From positions 1-64,000 of the forward strand of contig NZ_JBIRCY010000043.1 of assembly GCF_044326205.1 (NCBI RefSeq): a DNA stretch of 64,000 nucleotides. Direction: 5' to 3'. Of the stretch, positions 8,301 through 17,166 are shown one piece after another. The stretch's first letter is position 1; the number at the start of each line of letters is the position of its first letter. Both the position numbers and the translations under genes were made by a program. The DNA comes from Kumtagia sp044326205 (GTDB lineage: Bacteria > Pseudomonadota > Alphaproteobacteria > Rhizobiales > Rhizobiaceae). The notes under the pieces are model-generated. The model saw only the letters and a program-made list of their open reading frames with translations, searched no databases and had not been told where the DNA came from.

Positions 8301-8882
8301 TCAGATGACAATCACGGTGGTGCCTTCCGGAGTGCGCTCGTACAGGTCTATGATGTCATCGTTGGTCAAACGAATACACCCGCTCGACACCGCCGTGCCA
8401 ATTGTCCATGGCTCATTCGTGCCGTGGAGTCGAAACCTTGTATCATGTCCCCCACGATAGAGATAAAGCGCACGCGCGCCTAGCGGATTGTTCGGTCCGC
8501 CTGAAACCCCACCGGCGTACTGCGCCAATCGCGGCTTCCGCCTTATCATGCTTGCGCTAGGCGTCCAGGACGGCCAGACCGCCTTACGTCCGATCGTCGC
8601 TCGACCCTTCAGCGTAAGTCCTTCTTGACCCACACCGACTCCATAACGCATCGCATAGCCGCTACCTTCGATTGAGTAGAGAAAACGCTGAGACGTATCG
8701 ACAACAATCGATCCAGCCGGTTCGGCGGACTCATATGCTACGCGCTGCCGTTTGTACCGACGATCTAGCGTCACAGTCGACGATGACCCTCGAAAACCCC
8801 CGATCGATGGGATGCATCCGCTGGCCATTAGCGCCAAGCCAACCAGCAAGAGCCCACGCCGGGCGATGTTTTCTGCACTCAT
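8301..8882 (-). CDS. L,D-transpeptidase (YkuD family), lipoprotein
   Basis: 193 residues from ATG 8882. A signal peptide has lipobox MASGC, so the enzyme is probably tethered to a membrane facing the periplasm. The YkuD domain is complete: HGTNEP (catalytic His) and SSGCIRL (catalytic Cys), with the leading VDTSQRFLY strand. These enzymes form 3-3 cross-links in peptidoglycan or attach proteins to it, as is common in Rhizobiales. A longer frame to 8981 exists, but the lipoprotein signal fixes the start at 8882. Confidence 0.9.
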   Translation of the reverse strand: MSAENIARRGLLLVGLALMASGCIPSIGGFRGSSSTVTLDRRYKRQRVAYESAEPAGSIVVDTSQRFLYSIEGSGYAMRYGVGVGQEGLTLKGRATIGRKAVWPSWTPSASMIRRKPRLAQYAGGVSGGPNNPLGARALYLYRGGHDTRFRLHGTNEPWTIGTAVSSGCIRLTNDDIIDLYERTPEGTTVIVI

Positions 8883-9132
8883 TTCGCTGATCAATGACCC
8901 CTGACCCGCGTGCATCCTAACATTCGAGGTCTTCGTGGCCAAGTCTTGGGACGCGTCAGTGGCGCCAATGTCTTCCAACACGATCGTTTAACTCGACCGA
9001 ATTGACGCTGGCAGGCTTGTCGGAACAAGCCGTAGGACGTGAGCGTTTCAGCCTTCACCGCCGATGAGGTTCTATGAGACACTGCCTCCTGCCATCGCCA
9101 AGTGATATAGTAGCCTCCCAAAGGGAGCGACG

Positions 9133-9888
9133 ATGAAGCCAGGCTTCGAGGGGAAGGTCGCGATTGTATTTGGTGCGGGCTCCGGGATAGGCGCCGCTGT
9201 TTCCCGCCAACTCGCACGGGAGGGAGCGAAGGTGATTGCGGCAGATATCGACGCCGGCGCGGCGCACCAGGTTGCCGATGAAATACGTGCGATGGGGGGC
9301 ATTGCTTACGACCTGGCAGTGGATGTCGCCGACGCCAATGCAGTACAATCTCTGGTCGAATTTGCAGTTTTAGAATGCGGTGGACTGGATTTAGCGGTCA
9401 ATAGCGCGGCGATAGGCGGCGCTCGGGCATCCACCGCAGACTACCCGCTGGATGAATGGCGCCATGTGATGGACGTCAACTTGAATGGCGTTTTCTATTG
9501 CATGAGGTTTGAAATCGCAGCGATGCAACAGCGGGGCGGCGGCGCCATCGTCAACATGTCCTCCGTTCTGGGCTCCGTCGGATTGCCAACTGCCTCGGCT
9601 TACACTGCCGCCAAGCACGGGATCGTGGGCCTGACTAAGGCCGCCGCAATGGAGTATGCGAGAATGGGTATCCGCATCAATGCGGTCGGTCCCGGTTGGA
9701 TCGACACACCACTGCTCTCCGAATACCTTGAGGAAGCGACGGTTCGGCGAATGCTGACACTCCAGCCGATGGGCAGGCGCGGGAAACCTGAAGAGGTGGC
9801 GTCATTGGTTTGCTTCCTTCTTTCGGATCAAGCAAGCTTTGTGACCGGGAGTTTTCATTTGGTCGACGGTGCTTATACCGCCCATTGA
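9133..9888 (+). CDS. SDR family oxidoreductase
   Basis: 251 residues, ATG preceded by AGGGAG. Classical SDR: GAGSGIG for cofactor binding, NSAAIGG, SSVLGS, catalytic YTAAK near residue 157, PGWIDTPL, and a C-terminal SFVTGSFHLVDGAYTAH typical of the 3-oxoacyl-ACP reductase/glucose dehydrogenase-like group. An Asp at the end of strand 2 (AADIDAG) suggests NAD rather than NADP. It stands alone on the plus strand, so the pathway is unknown. Confidence 0.85.
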   Translation: MKPGFEGKVAIVFGAGSGIGAAVSRQLAREGAKVIAADIDAGAAHQVADEIRAMGGIAYDLAVDVADANAVQSLVEFAVLECGGLDLAVNSAAIGGARASTADYPLDEWRHVMDVNLNGVFYCMRFEIAAMQQRGGGAIVNMSSVLGSVGLPTASAYTAAKHGIVGLTKAAAMEYARMGIRINAVGPGWIDTPLLSEYLEEATVRRMLTLQPMGRRGKPEEVASLVCFLLSDQASFVTGSFHLVDGAYTAH

Positions 9889-10009
9889 TCTGACTTTCCT
9901 GGCCATCGGTAAGGCATTCATCCATTTCACCTGGCGTTCTGGCAACCGCCGGCATGGTGGTAGCCGTTGTGATAGGGCCGCAGCCTTCGAGCTAACCATT
10001 TTGGTGAGA

Positions 10010-10048
10010 AAGCCCACCGCGTCGGTGAGGGACACGTCGCGGTGGCTT
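10010..10048 (+). terminator. candidate terminator hairpin
   Basis: AAGCCCACCGCG (10010-10021) pairs with CGCGGTGGCTT (10038-10048), a stem of 11 bp with one bulged C, followed by AACTTT. It lies 120 bp after the SDR gene that ends at 9888. The T-tract is weak. Confidence 0.35.
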
Positions 10049-10117
10049 AACTTTGGCGGTCGTCGGGCCGCCTCGGTCGTCTAATAATTGGCGGCGCAGG
10101 TTCTTGTTTCATCGCCA

Positions 10118-10150
10118 CAAAAAGAAGCCCGCCACCTTGCGATGACGGGC
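10118..10150 (-). terminator. rho-independent terminator, minus strand
   Basis: Read on the minus strand, GCCCG (10150-10146) and CGGGC (10131-10127) form a stem around a 14-nt loop that adds a few more pairs, followed at once by TTCTTTTTG. It would end a transcript coming from above 10150, where no convincing protein gene is seen, so it may terminate a small RNA. Confidence 0.55.
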
Positions 10151-10566
10151 AGGATCTGGGTTCGTCGCGTCTCCATGGGGTGGGGAACAGAAAGCCGCGA
10201 CATTTGCGTAACATGCAGCCGGTGATTTTGTTTCGTTATGCAGGGCCGTAGCGCAAACGCATGTTCCGTGGTGACGAACGTCGCAATTTTTTCACCTTGG
10301 CCATTTGGAAGTGAAGTGGCAAAGGTAAGGGCGGCAGTTCGGACGGAGCCGTCCGAAGATACTTTGCGTCCGCGCGCGCACCGCGGTGGCTTCATTCTTG
10401 AAGCGCAGGAGACGTTCTATCGCGCGGCTTTGTTGTCCGCAATCACTGCGGCGACGTGGTGATGGGCAACCGACCGTTTCGTAGTAAGCGACATTGGAAG
10501 ACATCGAGCGCTTTGCCGTGGCGCAGGATCTTTGAGCGCGCTTGACCTACCAACTCCCGGGCCGCG
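10151..10566. other. intergenic region with no convincing gene
   Basis: Open frames here have atypical composition, lack ribosome sites and are not recognised. The minus-strand terminator at 10118-10150 suggests that a short transcript may cross this region. Confidence 0.4.
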
Positions 10567-10887
10567 CTACCCCCGCTCATCCCGCCATATCACCCGGCGG
10601 TCATAGACGATCTTGTCGAGCCGTCGGATCGTGAGCGCCTGACGTTTGTCGGCTGAGACCAACTCCGCCGATAGGGTGAGGTGGTGGTCGCGGCCGCCGC
10701 GTTCACAGCGCATCTGATAGACGACATCGTCGACCTCGATATCGCTGAAAATCTTCTGCAGATCGTCCGGCACGTAGTACCGGGACAGCTTGCAAAAATT
10801 GCACCGGACATGGATCAGATGGCCGTTCCGATGGCAGTCGGAAAGCTTGTAAGACCCTCGCTTTTTGAAGTGATACGGCTCCGGCAT
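10567..10887 (-). CDS. conserved-looking hypothetical protein with Cys pairs
   Basis: 106 residues when started at MPEPYHFKKRG (10887). CHRNGHLIHVRCNFCKLSRYYVPDDL carries a cysteine/histidine cluster and a later Cys (QMRCERGG) gives a possible zinc-ribbon-like site. Basic and soluble. It overlaps no neighbour and follows another orphan on the same strand. Function unknown. Confidence 0.6.
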   Translation of the reverse strand: MPEPYHFKKRGSYKLSDCHRNGHLIHVRCNFCKLSRYYVPDDLQKIFSDIEVDDVVYQMRCERGGRDHHLTLSAELVSADKRQALTIRRLDKIVYDRRVIWRDERG

Positions 10888-10906
10888 CGGACATCCGCCG
10901 GCGGCC

Positions 10907-11164
10907 TCAGCGCTGCTTTGCCAAGTCGGCCATGAAGCCGGGCGTGACGGCGAAACCTCGATGATCAGCCGGCCGGCCGTCGATGATGTTGAGCGCAATC
11001 CTGATTTCGTCGTCGAGGTTCATCAACGCCTGATAGTGCTCAGAGAACGGGCGTAGGCCCTCGCGAGCCCGCTGGGTGCTGTACTGGAGGCTCTTTGCGC
11101 CACCCTCCACCATGCCTATTTGGACCTGCGTCAATGTAGCGGCGCCTTTGTGTCGGCCGGGCAT
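10907..11164 (-). CDS. hypothetical protein, 85 residues
   Basis: Starts MPGRHKGAATLTQVQIGMVEGG with AGGAG eight bases upstream. Mostly helical, no signal peptide or membrane segment. It lies 19 bp upstream of the Cys-rich orphan and is probably in one transcript with it. Not recognised. Confidence 0.6.
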   Translation of the reverse strand: MPGRHKGAATLTQVQIGMVEGGAKSLQYSTQRAREGLRPFSEHYQALMNLDDEIRIALNIIDGRPADHRGFAVTPGFMADLAKQR

Positions 11165-11289
11165 GGTGTCGTCTCCTAGATTTCACATCCAAGATAGGAA
11201 CCCATTCCTTCGGGAGTCAACAGCCTCTTGACTCCTTCGTTCTTATTTTGTTCACTAGGGGTATGAGGGCTCTTTGCGGAGCGACCCCG

Positions 11290-11496
11290 ATGAAAATCAC
11301 CCTTGGTCTGACAATTCCCGGCGTGACGGAGGAGCGGATACAGGCCGGTCTCCATGCCGCCGCTGATCATTTCAACGCTGTCGGCGTCCATCCGGTGATG
11401 GCCGAAAACGCGGTGCGCATGCTCGACGGACTGGACTTGGACAAGCTCGCCCTTGATGGGGACGCACAGGAAGAAATGGACGCCGCGCAGCATTGA
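11290..11496 (+). CDS. hypothetical protein, 68 residues
   Basis: MKITLGLTIPGVTEERIQAGLHAAADHF... is an acidic, helical small protein. The start at 11290 is chosen for its protein-like beginning; the ribosome site is weak. Divergent from the orphan pair at 10567-11164. Unknown. Confidence 0.4.
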   Translation: MKITLGLTIPGVTEERIQAGLHAAADHFNAVGVHPVMAENAVRMLDGLDLDKLALDGDAQEEMDAAQH

Positions 11497-11555
11497 GGCG
11501 CTGGTCGCGCAGCTTCGTCGTGCTCTTGCTGCCGCAATGAAGTGGAGGCAAAGGG

Positions 11556-11702
11556 CTAGCCGAACAGCAGCGCCCACGCGGCCAGGCCGAGATTGAACAG
11601 CAGCATGCCGACCAACGGGACGATGGCAAAGACTGGGAACGGTTCGGCGCGGCGTTCGGGATTCAGGCGGGGCACATCTGTTTCAAAAGCACTATCTCGC
11701 AC
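11556..11702 (-). CDS. possible small membrane protein, 48 residues
   Basis: GTG start, MRDSAFETDVPRLNPERR followed by a single hydrophobic segment (VFAIVPLVGMLLFNLGLAAWALLFG) that runs to the stop. One membrane helix with a short cytoplasmic N-terminus is plausible. No good ribosome site is visible, so this is tentative. Confidence 0.3.
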   Translation of the reverse strand: MRDSAFETDVPRLNPERRAEPFPVFAIVPLVGMLLFNLGLAAWALLFG

Positions 11703-11748
11703 GTTGCACCGGCACTGTTCGGAAACGCACACCTACTATTTTGCTCCG

Positions 11749-11922
11749 ATGGAGACGGACAAAATGGTTAGCGAACGCGGCGCGCGGTTGGCCTTAGCTC
11801 AGCGCCTGGTGTGAGACACCGGCATCAGCGAAAAGCAGGCTCGGGAACTCGTCTCAATGTTGGGTGTGGATTGGTCGTCGCTGGTGCGCGAAGTCCGGAT
11901 GATGCGGAAAGTTGCGGACTGA
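11749..11922 (+). pseudogene. small orphan gene with an in-frame TGA
   Basis: A 58-codon frame beginning METDKMVSERGARLALAQRLV, interrupted by TGA at 11812-11814, then continuing DTGISEKQARELVSMLG to VRMMRKVAD and a TGA. Composition and helical pattern are continuous across the stop. A CGA to TGA change would explain it. The family is not recognised. Confidence 0.5.
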
Positions 11923-12439
11923 CTCACGTCGCAGGCGCCGGTGGCCTTCTACGCAAAGCAATCCGACAAATCCAGCTTAGCCAGCCCGGCTTTCTCGTCC
12001 TTCCTTCTCCAGAAGGTCACTGTACCATTGCATCATGCGCACACGCATTTGCCAGCGCTCCTCGCGGTTGTAGGCGCCCCGGACTTGAGAGCAGGACGGC
12101 GCCGACAAGCACCGCGACCAGGAGCGGGGAATCCTCTTTGGCTTTCCTCTACGTAAGAAATCACCGCTCCGGGCGCGCCTCTCTAGGGAGCCGTCGTGCT
12201 GGCAAAGTGAGGATTTTGGAAAGCCGTTCCTTTTACGTGTCACGATCGGCGGGCTACAATCTCAATGGCGTTTCCAAGACGTGACCTGCCGGCCGGCGGG
12301 GAGGCATTGCCCCGACTCCCTGCCGGCTTGTTTCACGTAGGTGTGACCCGAAGGAACCTCCGGGGGCGCGTCTGAGTTTTTGACGGTCTTATGCAAGGCA
12401 GTCCTGTCCGCGCCGCTCCTTTGCAAAACGAGGCCTACG
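11923..12439. other. region without a supported gene
   Basis: Several overlapping frames are open, but none has a ribosome site or protein-like composition. I see no RNA gene or repeat here. Confidence 0.4.
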
Positions 12440-12785
12440 ATGCATAATACGCTGTTGTTCGGACCTGTCATGATTTCCATGACACCAGGTGAGAAGATCG
12501 AGATTTCCTCGCTGTCCGAAATGCGGGACTTCCTGGAGGCGTGGCCGCCAGCGAGGCGCGGGCTGTCGTACGGCACAGCAGCGGAAGGATGCGAGGCGCG
12601 CGGTCAGGGCATGCGGGCCGAAGGCGGCGCGTGAGGCGTTTGTGGCCTTCGCGCAAAGTGCGGGCATCCTATGGCGGTCCGCGACGCCATACATTTCGGT
12701 AAAGCCGGTAGCGCATGGCTACGAGGCTTTGCGCTGTAGGTCGACCTCGACAGCCGGATGGCCCGCGGGGCGAAGCAATCTATAG
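12440..12785 (+). pseudogene. DUF982-like gene with a frameshift
   Basis: Starts MHNTLLFGPVMISM at 12440 with GAGG nearby. The middle (SSLSEMRDFLEAWPPARRG) matches the DUF982 pattern of a helix followed by W-P. One extra G near 12627 ends the frame early; the next frame carries AREAFVAFAQSAGIL, the usual DUF982 C-terminal helix, and stays open to 12785. A second, intact DUF982 gene lies at 25034-25318. Function of the family is unknown. Confidence 0.6.
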
Positions 12786-12786
12786 T

Positions 12787-12837
12787 AATGAGCCTGCCAC
12801 CGGAGGGAGGTCGGCAGCAGGCTCATTCCGACACAGG
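12787..12837. terminator. perfect 11-bp inverted repeat
   Basis: AATGAGCCTGC (12787-12797) is repeated inverted as GCAGGCTCATT (12827-12837) around a 29-nt loop. It directly follows the DUF982 pseudogene and lies about 300 bp after the end of the minus-strand RTX gene. No T-tract on either side, so a terminator role is only possible. The 12838-13133 interval beyond holds nothing I can name. Confidence 0.35.
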
Positions 12838-13133
12838 CGGTAGGGAGACCGCCCAGAGAGAGACCCGGCGTTTAAAGCGGAGGTCGCAGTCGCCTTGATC
12901 TCCAAACTTGTGAACAGGTTTACGAGCCGATCGTAGCCGCCGCATGCCGCACGATCGCTTAAGGCAACCTTGGCACGCCTTATGCCGTAGGAGGAGTTCG
13001 TCACTTTCTCCTGTGACTTCCGATGTGTCAAATCGCCATGCTTACGACCGCCAGGCCGAGGGCAAATTGCAATATGGTCAGCGGTCTCTTTCCGCGAGTT
13101 GACCGAGCGGCTACAACCGGGGTGACATTTTAT

Positions 13134-15632
13134 CTATGCCACCGCGAAATCGGCATTGGTTAGTGCCAGGCCGACGGTCAGCGTCGCGAAGTGGACGCCC
13201 GCCCAACCGCCGAGCCCGTCGGCGTCGTAGAAGAGCTTGCCGGTGTCCCGCTCGTAGATGATGTGGTCGGTCGAATCCTGTGCCAGGCCGGTTTCGTTAG
13301 CTCGAAACGCGGTCGCCGAAAGCGTGCCAGTGTCGAGCGCGCTGAAGATCGCGTCAGACAAAAGCATGCGGTCGGCCGGCACGTTGAAGTCGACGATTTT
13401 GTCGACGTTTGCCGCGCCTAGCGTCGAGGCAAAGACGAAGGTATCCGCCCCGCTGCCGCCGCGAAGGGTGTCGATGCCGCCTTTGCCCTCGATACGATTG
13501 GCGCCTGCATTGCCGGTGATCTGCTGGCCGAACTCATTGCCGGTCAGATCGATCGACGAGGTGCCGGCTGAGCCGTTGGTCTGCAGGATCTCGACATGGA
13601 CGCCTGTGCCGAGCCTATAGTCCACCGCCGCGACCACCTTATCGGAGCCGTTTTTCGCGGTTTCGACGACAACATCGGCGGAGTTTAAGACACGGTAGGT
13701 GTCGTTACCCAGAAAACCCTTCATTACGTCGGCGGCGCCGCCACCGGTGTGCAGTATGTTGGCGCCAGCGTTACCCAGAATCTCCTGCTTTAGCTTGTTG
13801 CCAGTCAGGTTGATGGCTGCGTCGAACTTGGTGTTTGTCGTCGAAAGGATTTCGATGTCATCGCCGCCGTCTAGGATAAAGCTCTCAAGCGCCGCGACGC
13901 GGTCGGCGCTCCCTTCGCCAGCGACTTCGCTGACGTTGTCCGCCTGAGTGACGATGTAGAGATCGTTGCCCTGGCCACCAACCAAAATGTCGTTGCCTGC
14001 CCCGCCATCAAGCGTATCGCCACCGTCTTCACCCTTGAGGAGATCGCTGCCGTCGCCCCCGTTGAGCTTGTTGGAGCGAGCGTCCCCCTCAATGTCATCA
14101 TCGAAGACGCTGCCTTGCACCTGCTCGATATTGTCGAGAACATCGCCTTCCGCATCGCCGCCGCTGGCTCCGAGGGTTGCTAGGTCATTCGCCCGCGTCG
14201 TGGTCGTGTTGGACGAGAGCGATAGTATGATGGCTGCCGATGAGCCAGAATAGTCGGCGACATCGATGCCCTGGCCGCCGTCGAGATGATCGGCGCCGGA
14301 GCCGCCAACCAGGAGGTCGCTGTCTTCGTCGCCGAACAAGTCGTCGCCATCAGCCCCACCGATAAGGATATCGTCGCCGTCGCCACCGGACAGCCGGTCG
14401 ATGCCCGCACCGCCTTCCAATCGGTCATTGCCAGAGAAGCCGCTGAGTTCGTCGGAACCGCTCAGCCCCAGCAGCCGGTTGTCGGCACCGTCGCCGCTGA
14501 TGACGTCGGCGAAACCCGAGCCATTGATGTTCTCGATACCAATGAGGGTATCGCCTTGCGCGTCGCCACCTTGCGCGATGGCAAGCAGCAGGGAGACGTT
14601 GACGCCTGCGCCGGACGAATCATACGCCGCCGTGTCGACGCCATCGCCGCCGTCGATCGTATCCGCACCGATTTGACCTGCGAGAATGTCGTCTCCGGAA
14701 AGACCACGCAACGTGTCATCGCCATTAAGACCATTCATGGCATTGCCCAATGCATCGCCCTCGAGGATGTCGGCATGGTTCGAACCTTGAAGATTTTCGA
14801 TGCTTCCAAGCACGTCTCCCTCGGCATCGCCGCCCGCGCCAAAGCCAGCATTGCCAAAGCCGCCGTCTAGTTTGACGGTCACACCGGCAGCCGAACCTGA
14901 ATAATCCGCCGCGTCGATGCCGGCGCCGCCACTGAGCAGATCGGAACCCGTGCCGCCGACCAGGAAGTCGTTGTTGTCGCCTCCCGACAGGCTGTCCACG
15001 CCAGCGTCGCCGATGAGGACGTCGTTGCCGCCGAGGCCGTCGATGATATCGTCGCCGCCGCCGCCTTCGATGCGATTGTCGCCGTTGTCACCGATAAACG
15101 TGTCACCGAACGATGATCCACGCAGATTTTCAATGGAACTGAGGATATCTCCGGTCGCGTCGCCACCGCCCGTGTTGCCGGTGAGCAGGTTGACGACGAC
15201 ACCGACATTTGAGCCCTCGTAACTGGCGATGTCGGCTCCGTCGCCGCCAGAGATCGTATCACCTCCGGCGCCGCCGACGATCACGTCGTTGCCACCGTTG
15301 GCGAGAACGAAGTCATTGCCCGCGCCACCGAAAATGGTGTTGCTGCCATTGTCGGCAAAAAACCCGTCGTCCAAACCCGAGCCGATAAAATTCTCGATCG
15401 AGACAAGAGTGTCTCCCTCGGCATCGCCGCCGTCTGTTGTTCCGTTCACCAGATCGATGAAAACGGCTGCGCCCGACGCGCTGTAGTCGACAGTGTCGGT
15501 GCCCACGCTTCCATCGAGGACATCGAGCCCACCGAAACCAACAAGCGTGTCGTTGCCGCCGAAGCCGTTGATCGTGTCGGCTAAGGCGGAGCCTTGTAGG
15601 AAGTTGTTGCCTCCGTCATTGACAGTAGCCAT
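13134..15632 (-). CDS. RTX-type calcium-binding repeat protein
   Basis: 832 residues built almost entirely of hemolysin-type nonapeptides (GGxGxDxLx), in blocks separated by ~80-residue spacers with a recurring pattern (GGDAEGDxLxxIENxxGS). Such repeats bind calcium and fold as parallel beta rolls outside the cell. No N-terminal signal peptide; the C-terminus (DRMLLSDAIFSAL ... GLALTNADFAVA) resembles the serralysin-type C-terminal region used for type I secretion. No enzymatic domain is visible, so it may be an adhesin or surface/matrix protein. The start has AAAGGA upstream. No type I secretion genes are in the window. Confidence 0.9.
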   Translation of the reverse strand: MATVNDGGNNFLQGSALADTINGFGGNDTLVGFGGLDVLDGSVGTDTVDYSASGAAVFIDLVNGTTDGGDAEGDTLVSIENFIGSGLDDGFFADNGSNTIFGGAGNDFVLANGGNDVIVGGAGGDTISGGDGADIASYEGSNVGVVVNLLTGNTGGGDATGDILSSIENLRGSSFGDTFIGDNGDNRIEGGGGDDIIDGLGGNDVLIGDAGVDSLSGGDNNDFLVGGTGSDLLSGGAGIDAADYSGSAAGVTVKLDGGFGNAGFGAGGDAEGDVLGSIENLQGSNHADILEGDALGNAMNGLNGDDTLRGLSGDDILAGQIGADTIDGGDGVDTAAYDSSGAGVNVSLLLAIAQGGDAQGDTLIGIENINGSGFADVISGDGADNRLLGLSGSDELSGFSGNDRLEGGAGIDRLSGGDGDDILIGGADGDDLFGDEDSDLLVGGSGADHLDGGQGIDVADYSGSSAAIILSLSSNTTTTRANDLATLGASGGDAEGDVLDNIEQVQGSVFDDDIEGDARSNKLNGGDGSDLLKGEDGGDTLDGGAGNDILVGGQGNDLYIVTQADNVSEVAGEGSADRVAALESFILDGGDDIEILSTTNTKFDAAINLTGNKLKQEILGNAGANILHTGGGAADVMKGFLGNDTYRVLNSADVVVETAKNGSDKVVAAVDYRLGTGVHVEILQTNGSAGTSSIDLTGNEFGQQITGNAGANRIEGKGGIDTLRGGSGADTFVFASTLGAANVDKIVDFNVPADRMLLSDAIFSALDTGTLSATAFRANETGLAQDSTDHIIYERDTGKLFYDADGLGGWAGVHFATLTVGLALTNADFAVA

Positions 15633-15861
15633 AATGTGTTCCTTTCGAAGGTTTGATCTGCCGCGAAGCGCGGCGAGTTACTGCCGGCCAAGCGGCAGGG
15701 GTCGCCATCCGGCGGTGCCGGCGCGATCGAGTTCCAGTCGGATCGGGGTTGGCTTTAGGTCGTGCGCTCTAGAGAGCCGGAGAATGCCTGGCCTATTCTG
15801 GGCCAAGCCGGTTCAAAGCGCATCGCCGCTGCCTTGTTGTGTGTCGGTCCATCGCTGCCGG

Positions 15862-16305
15862 TCAGCGCAACCCAGTCACGTGAACCAGCATCAGCATAGT
15901 TACGATCGCTTGCAGAGTAATCGAAGCCGTTCGCGGCCAGTTGTAGCGGATGAGTTCGGCGATAAGAGCCTCGTTTTTGCCGAACTTCTCCAACTCGCCA
16001 TGTCGAGGGATTTCCAGGCCAACGGTGACCAAAAGGCCCACGATGCCCAAGCCGATGTTGGTAGCCGTCATCCATGTGGGCACCGTTGGGCCGAAGAAGG
16101 CAAGCGCGGTCGGCAGCAGGAAGCTCGCAAAGCCTGGCAGGATGACAACAAAAGGAATTCGGTTCGTGTAGTAGCGGTGGTAGGCGACATAGTCGGTCTC
16201 GCCGACCTTCGCGAACAGCGGGTAGACGACGACCTGTGCAAACCAGATCTGCCCGAGTTCCCAGAACGACAGCAACGACCACAGCAGCAGATAGAATTTA
16301 TCCAT
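15862..16305 (-). CDS. four-helix membrane protein, DUF1772-like
   Basis: 147 residues from ATG 16305. Four hydrophobic segments with YHRYYTNRIPFVVILPGF between the first two. This resembles small DUF1772/anthrone-oxygenase-like membrane proteins, but the match is by eye only. Its start overlaps the end of the GNAT gene by 8 bp, so the two are probably co-translated. Confidence 0.65.
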   Translation of the reverse strand: MDKFYLLLWSLLSFWELGQIWFAQVVVYPLFAKVGETDYVAYHRYYTNRIPFVVILPGFASFLLPTALAFFGPTVPTWMTATNIGLGIVGLLVTVGLEIPRHGELEKFGKNEALIAELIRYNWPRTASITLQAIVTMLMLVHVTGLR

Positions 16306-16864
16306 GATGATTTTTCCGTCTGGTGCCGACATCAAAGTCGAGCCGATAGGCCGCGATCAACAGGTCGCCTTCCGACGCATCAAAGGCTAGGAGAGAAGAG
16401 GCGAATAAATCTTGTTCAGGGCATCGCACGAACCCGGCCCTGTCAAAGGTGCCTCTAGCCGTGGCCATGAAGGCGCCGGCGTGGAGGCCGATGACCGGGG
16501 CGCCCTCGGTCCGGGCTGCCTCGATGCAATGATTGACGAGCCGGGTCCCGAGGCCACGACCGCGCGCCCTCGGATGAACGGCAAGAGTGCGGAACGTCGC
16601 CCAGGCTTCGGGCAGAAGTCTGTCCCGCCTGCGCTGGCTTGCCATGTAGGTTACCGTGCCCGCGATACCCTCGGCATCCTCGACGACCAGCACGTCACCG
16701 CTGTTCCAGCCGTCAGCGATGTCACCCGAATGGGCGATGTAGCGATCCACCGGTTCACGCCTCATCGTAAGAAACCGCGCCAGTGCCGTTCCGATGAGAT
16801 CGGAGATTTCGAGCACGTCCCCTGGGCTCGCGCGCCGGATGGTGGTTTTTGGCATGTCCAGCAT
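16298..16864 (-). CDS. GNAT family N-acetyltransferase
   Basis: 188 residues if started at the ATG 16864, which has GAGGAG six bases upstream. The acetyl-CoA motif is seen in VHPRARGRGLGTRLVNHCIEAA, followed by LHAGAFMATARGTFDRAGFVR. Substrate unknown. It lies upstream of a small membrane protein gene (8-bp overlap) and is divergent from a LysR regulator that may control both. Confidence 0.85.
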   Translation of the reverse strand: MLDMPKTTIRRASPGDVLEISDLIGTALARFLTMRREPVDRYIAHSGDIADGWNSGDVLVVEDAEGIAGTVTYMASQRRRDRLLPEAWATFRTLAVHPRARGRGLGTRLVNHCIEAARTEGAPVIGLHAGAFMATARGTFDRAGFVRCPEQDLFASSLLAFDASEGDLLIAAYRLDFDVGTRRKNHHG

Positions 16865-17166
16865 TGTCAGCTCCTCAGCCATACGGCATCGCATCGTCAG
16901 CGGAGAGAGCTGCGGGCGCGTTGGCCGGATTTATGATTCGGAAGGTGAGCGCGGACTGCGCTCGACCTGGTCTACGATTTCAAGAACTCGGCCCGCTCTT
17001 GTCTCTTCGTGTTCGCTCGATCGGGCCTGCCGAGAGTCTCGTCGATAAAGCCAGTTTCCTGCCTCTCCGCGCTCATTCGGATGCGTTGAGTTAGACGGGG
17101 TTGGGGTCGACACGAAATCAACCGTATTGCAGTAATCTTCTGCACAACTGCAGAACCGGGATTGCC

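Noticed and set aside
13134..15632. Regular short DNA repeats resembling a CRISPR or satellite
   Set aside because: The periodicity follows the 9-residue RTX motif and stays in frame; there are no unique spacers of constant length.
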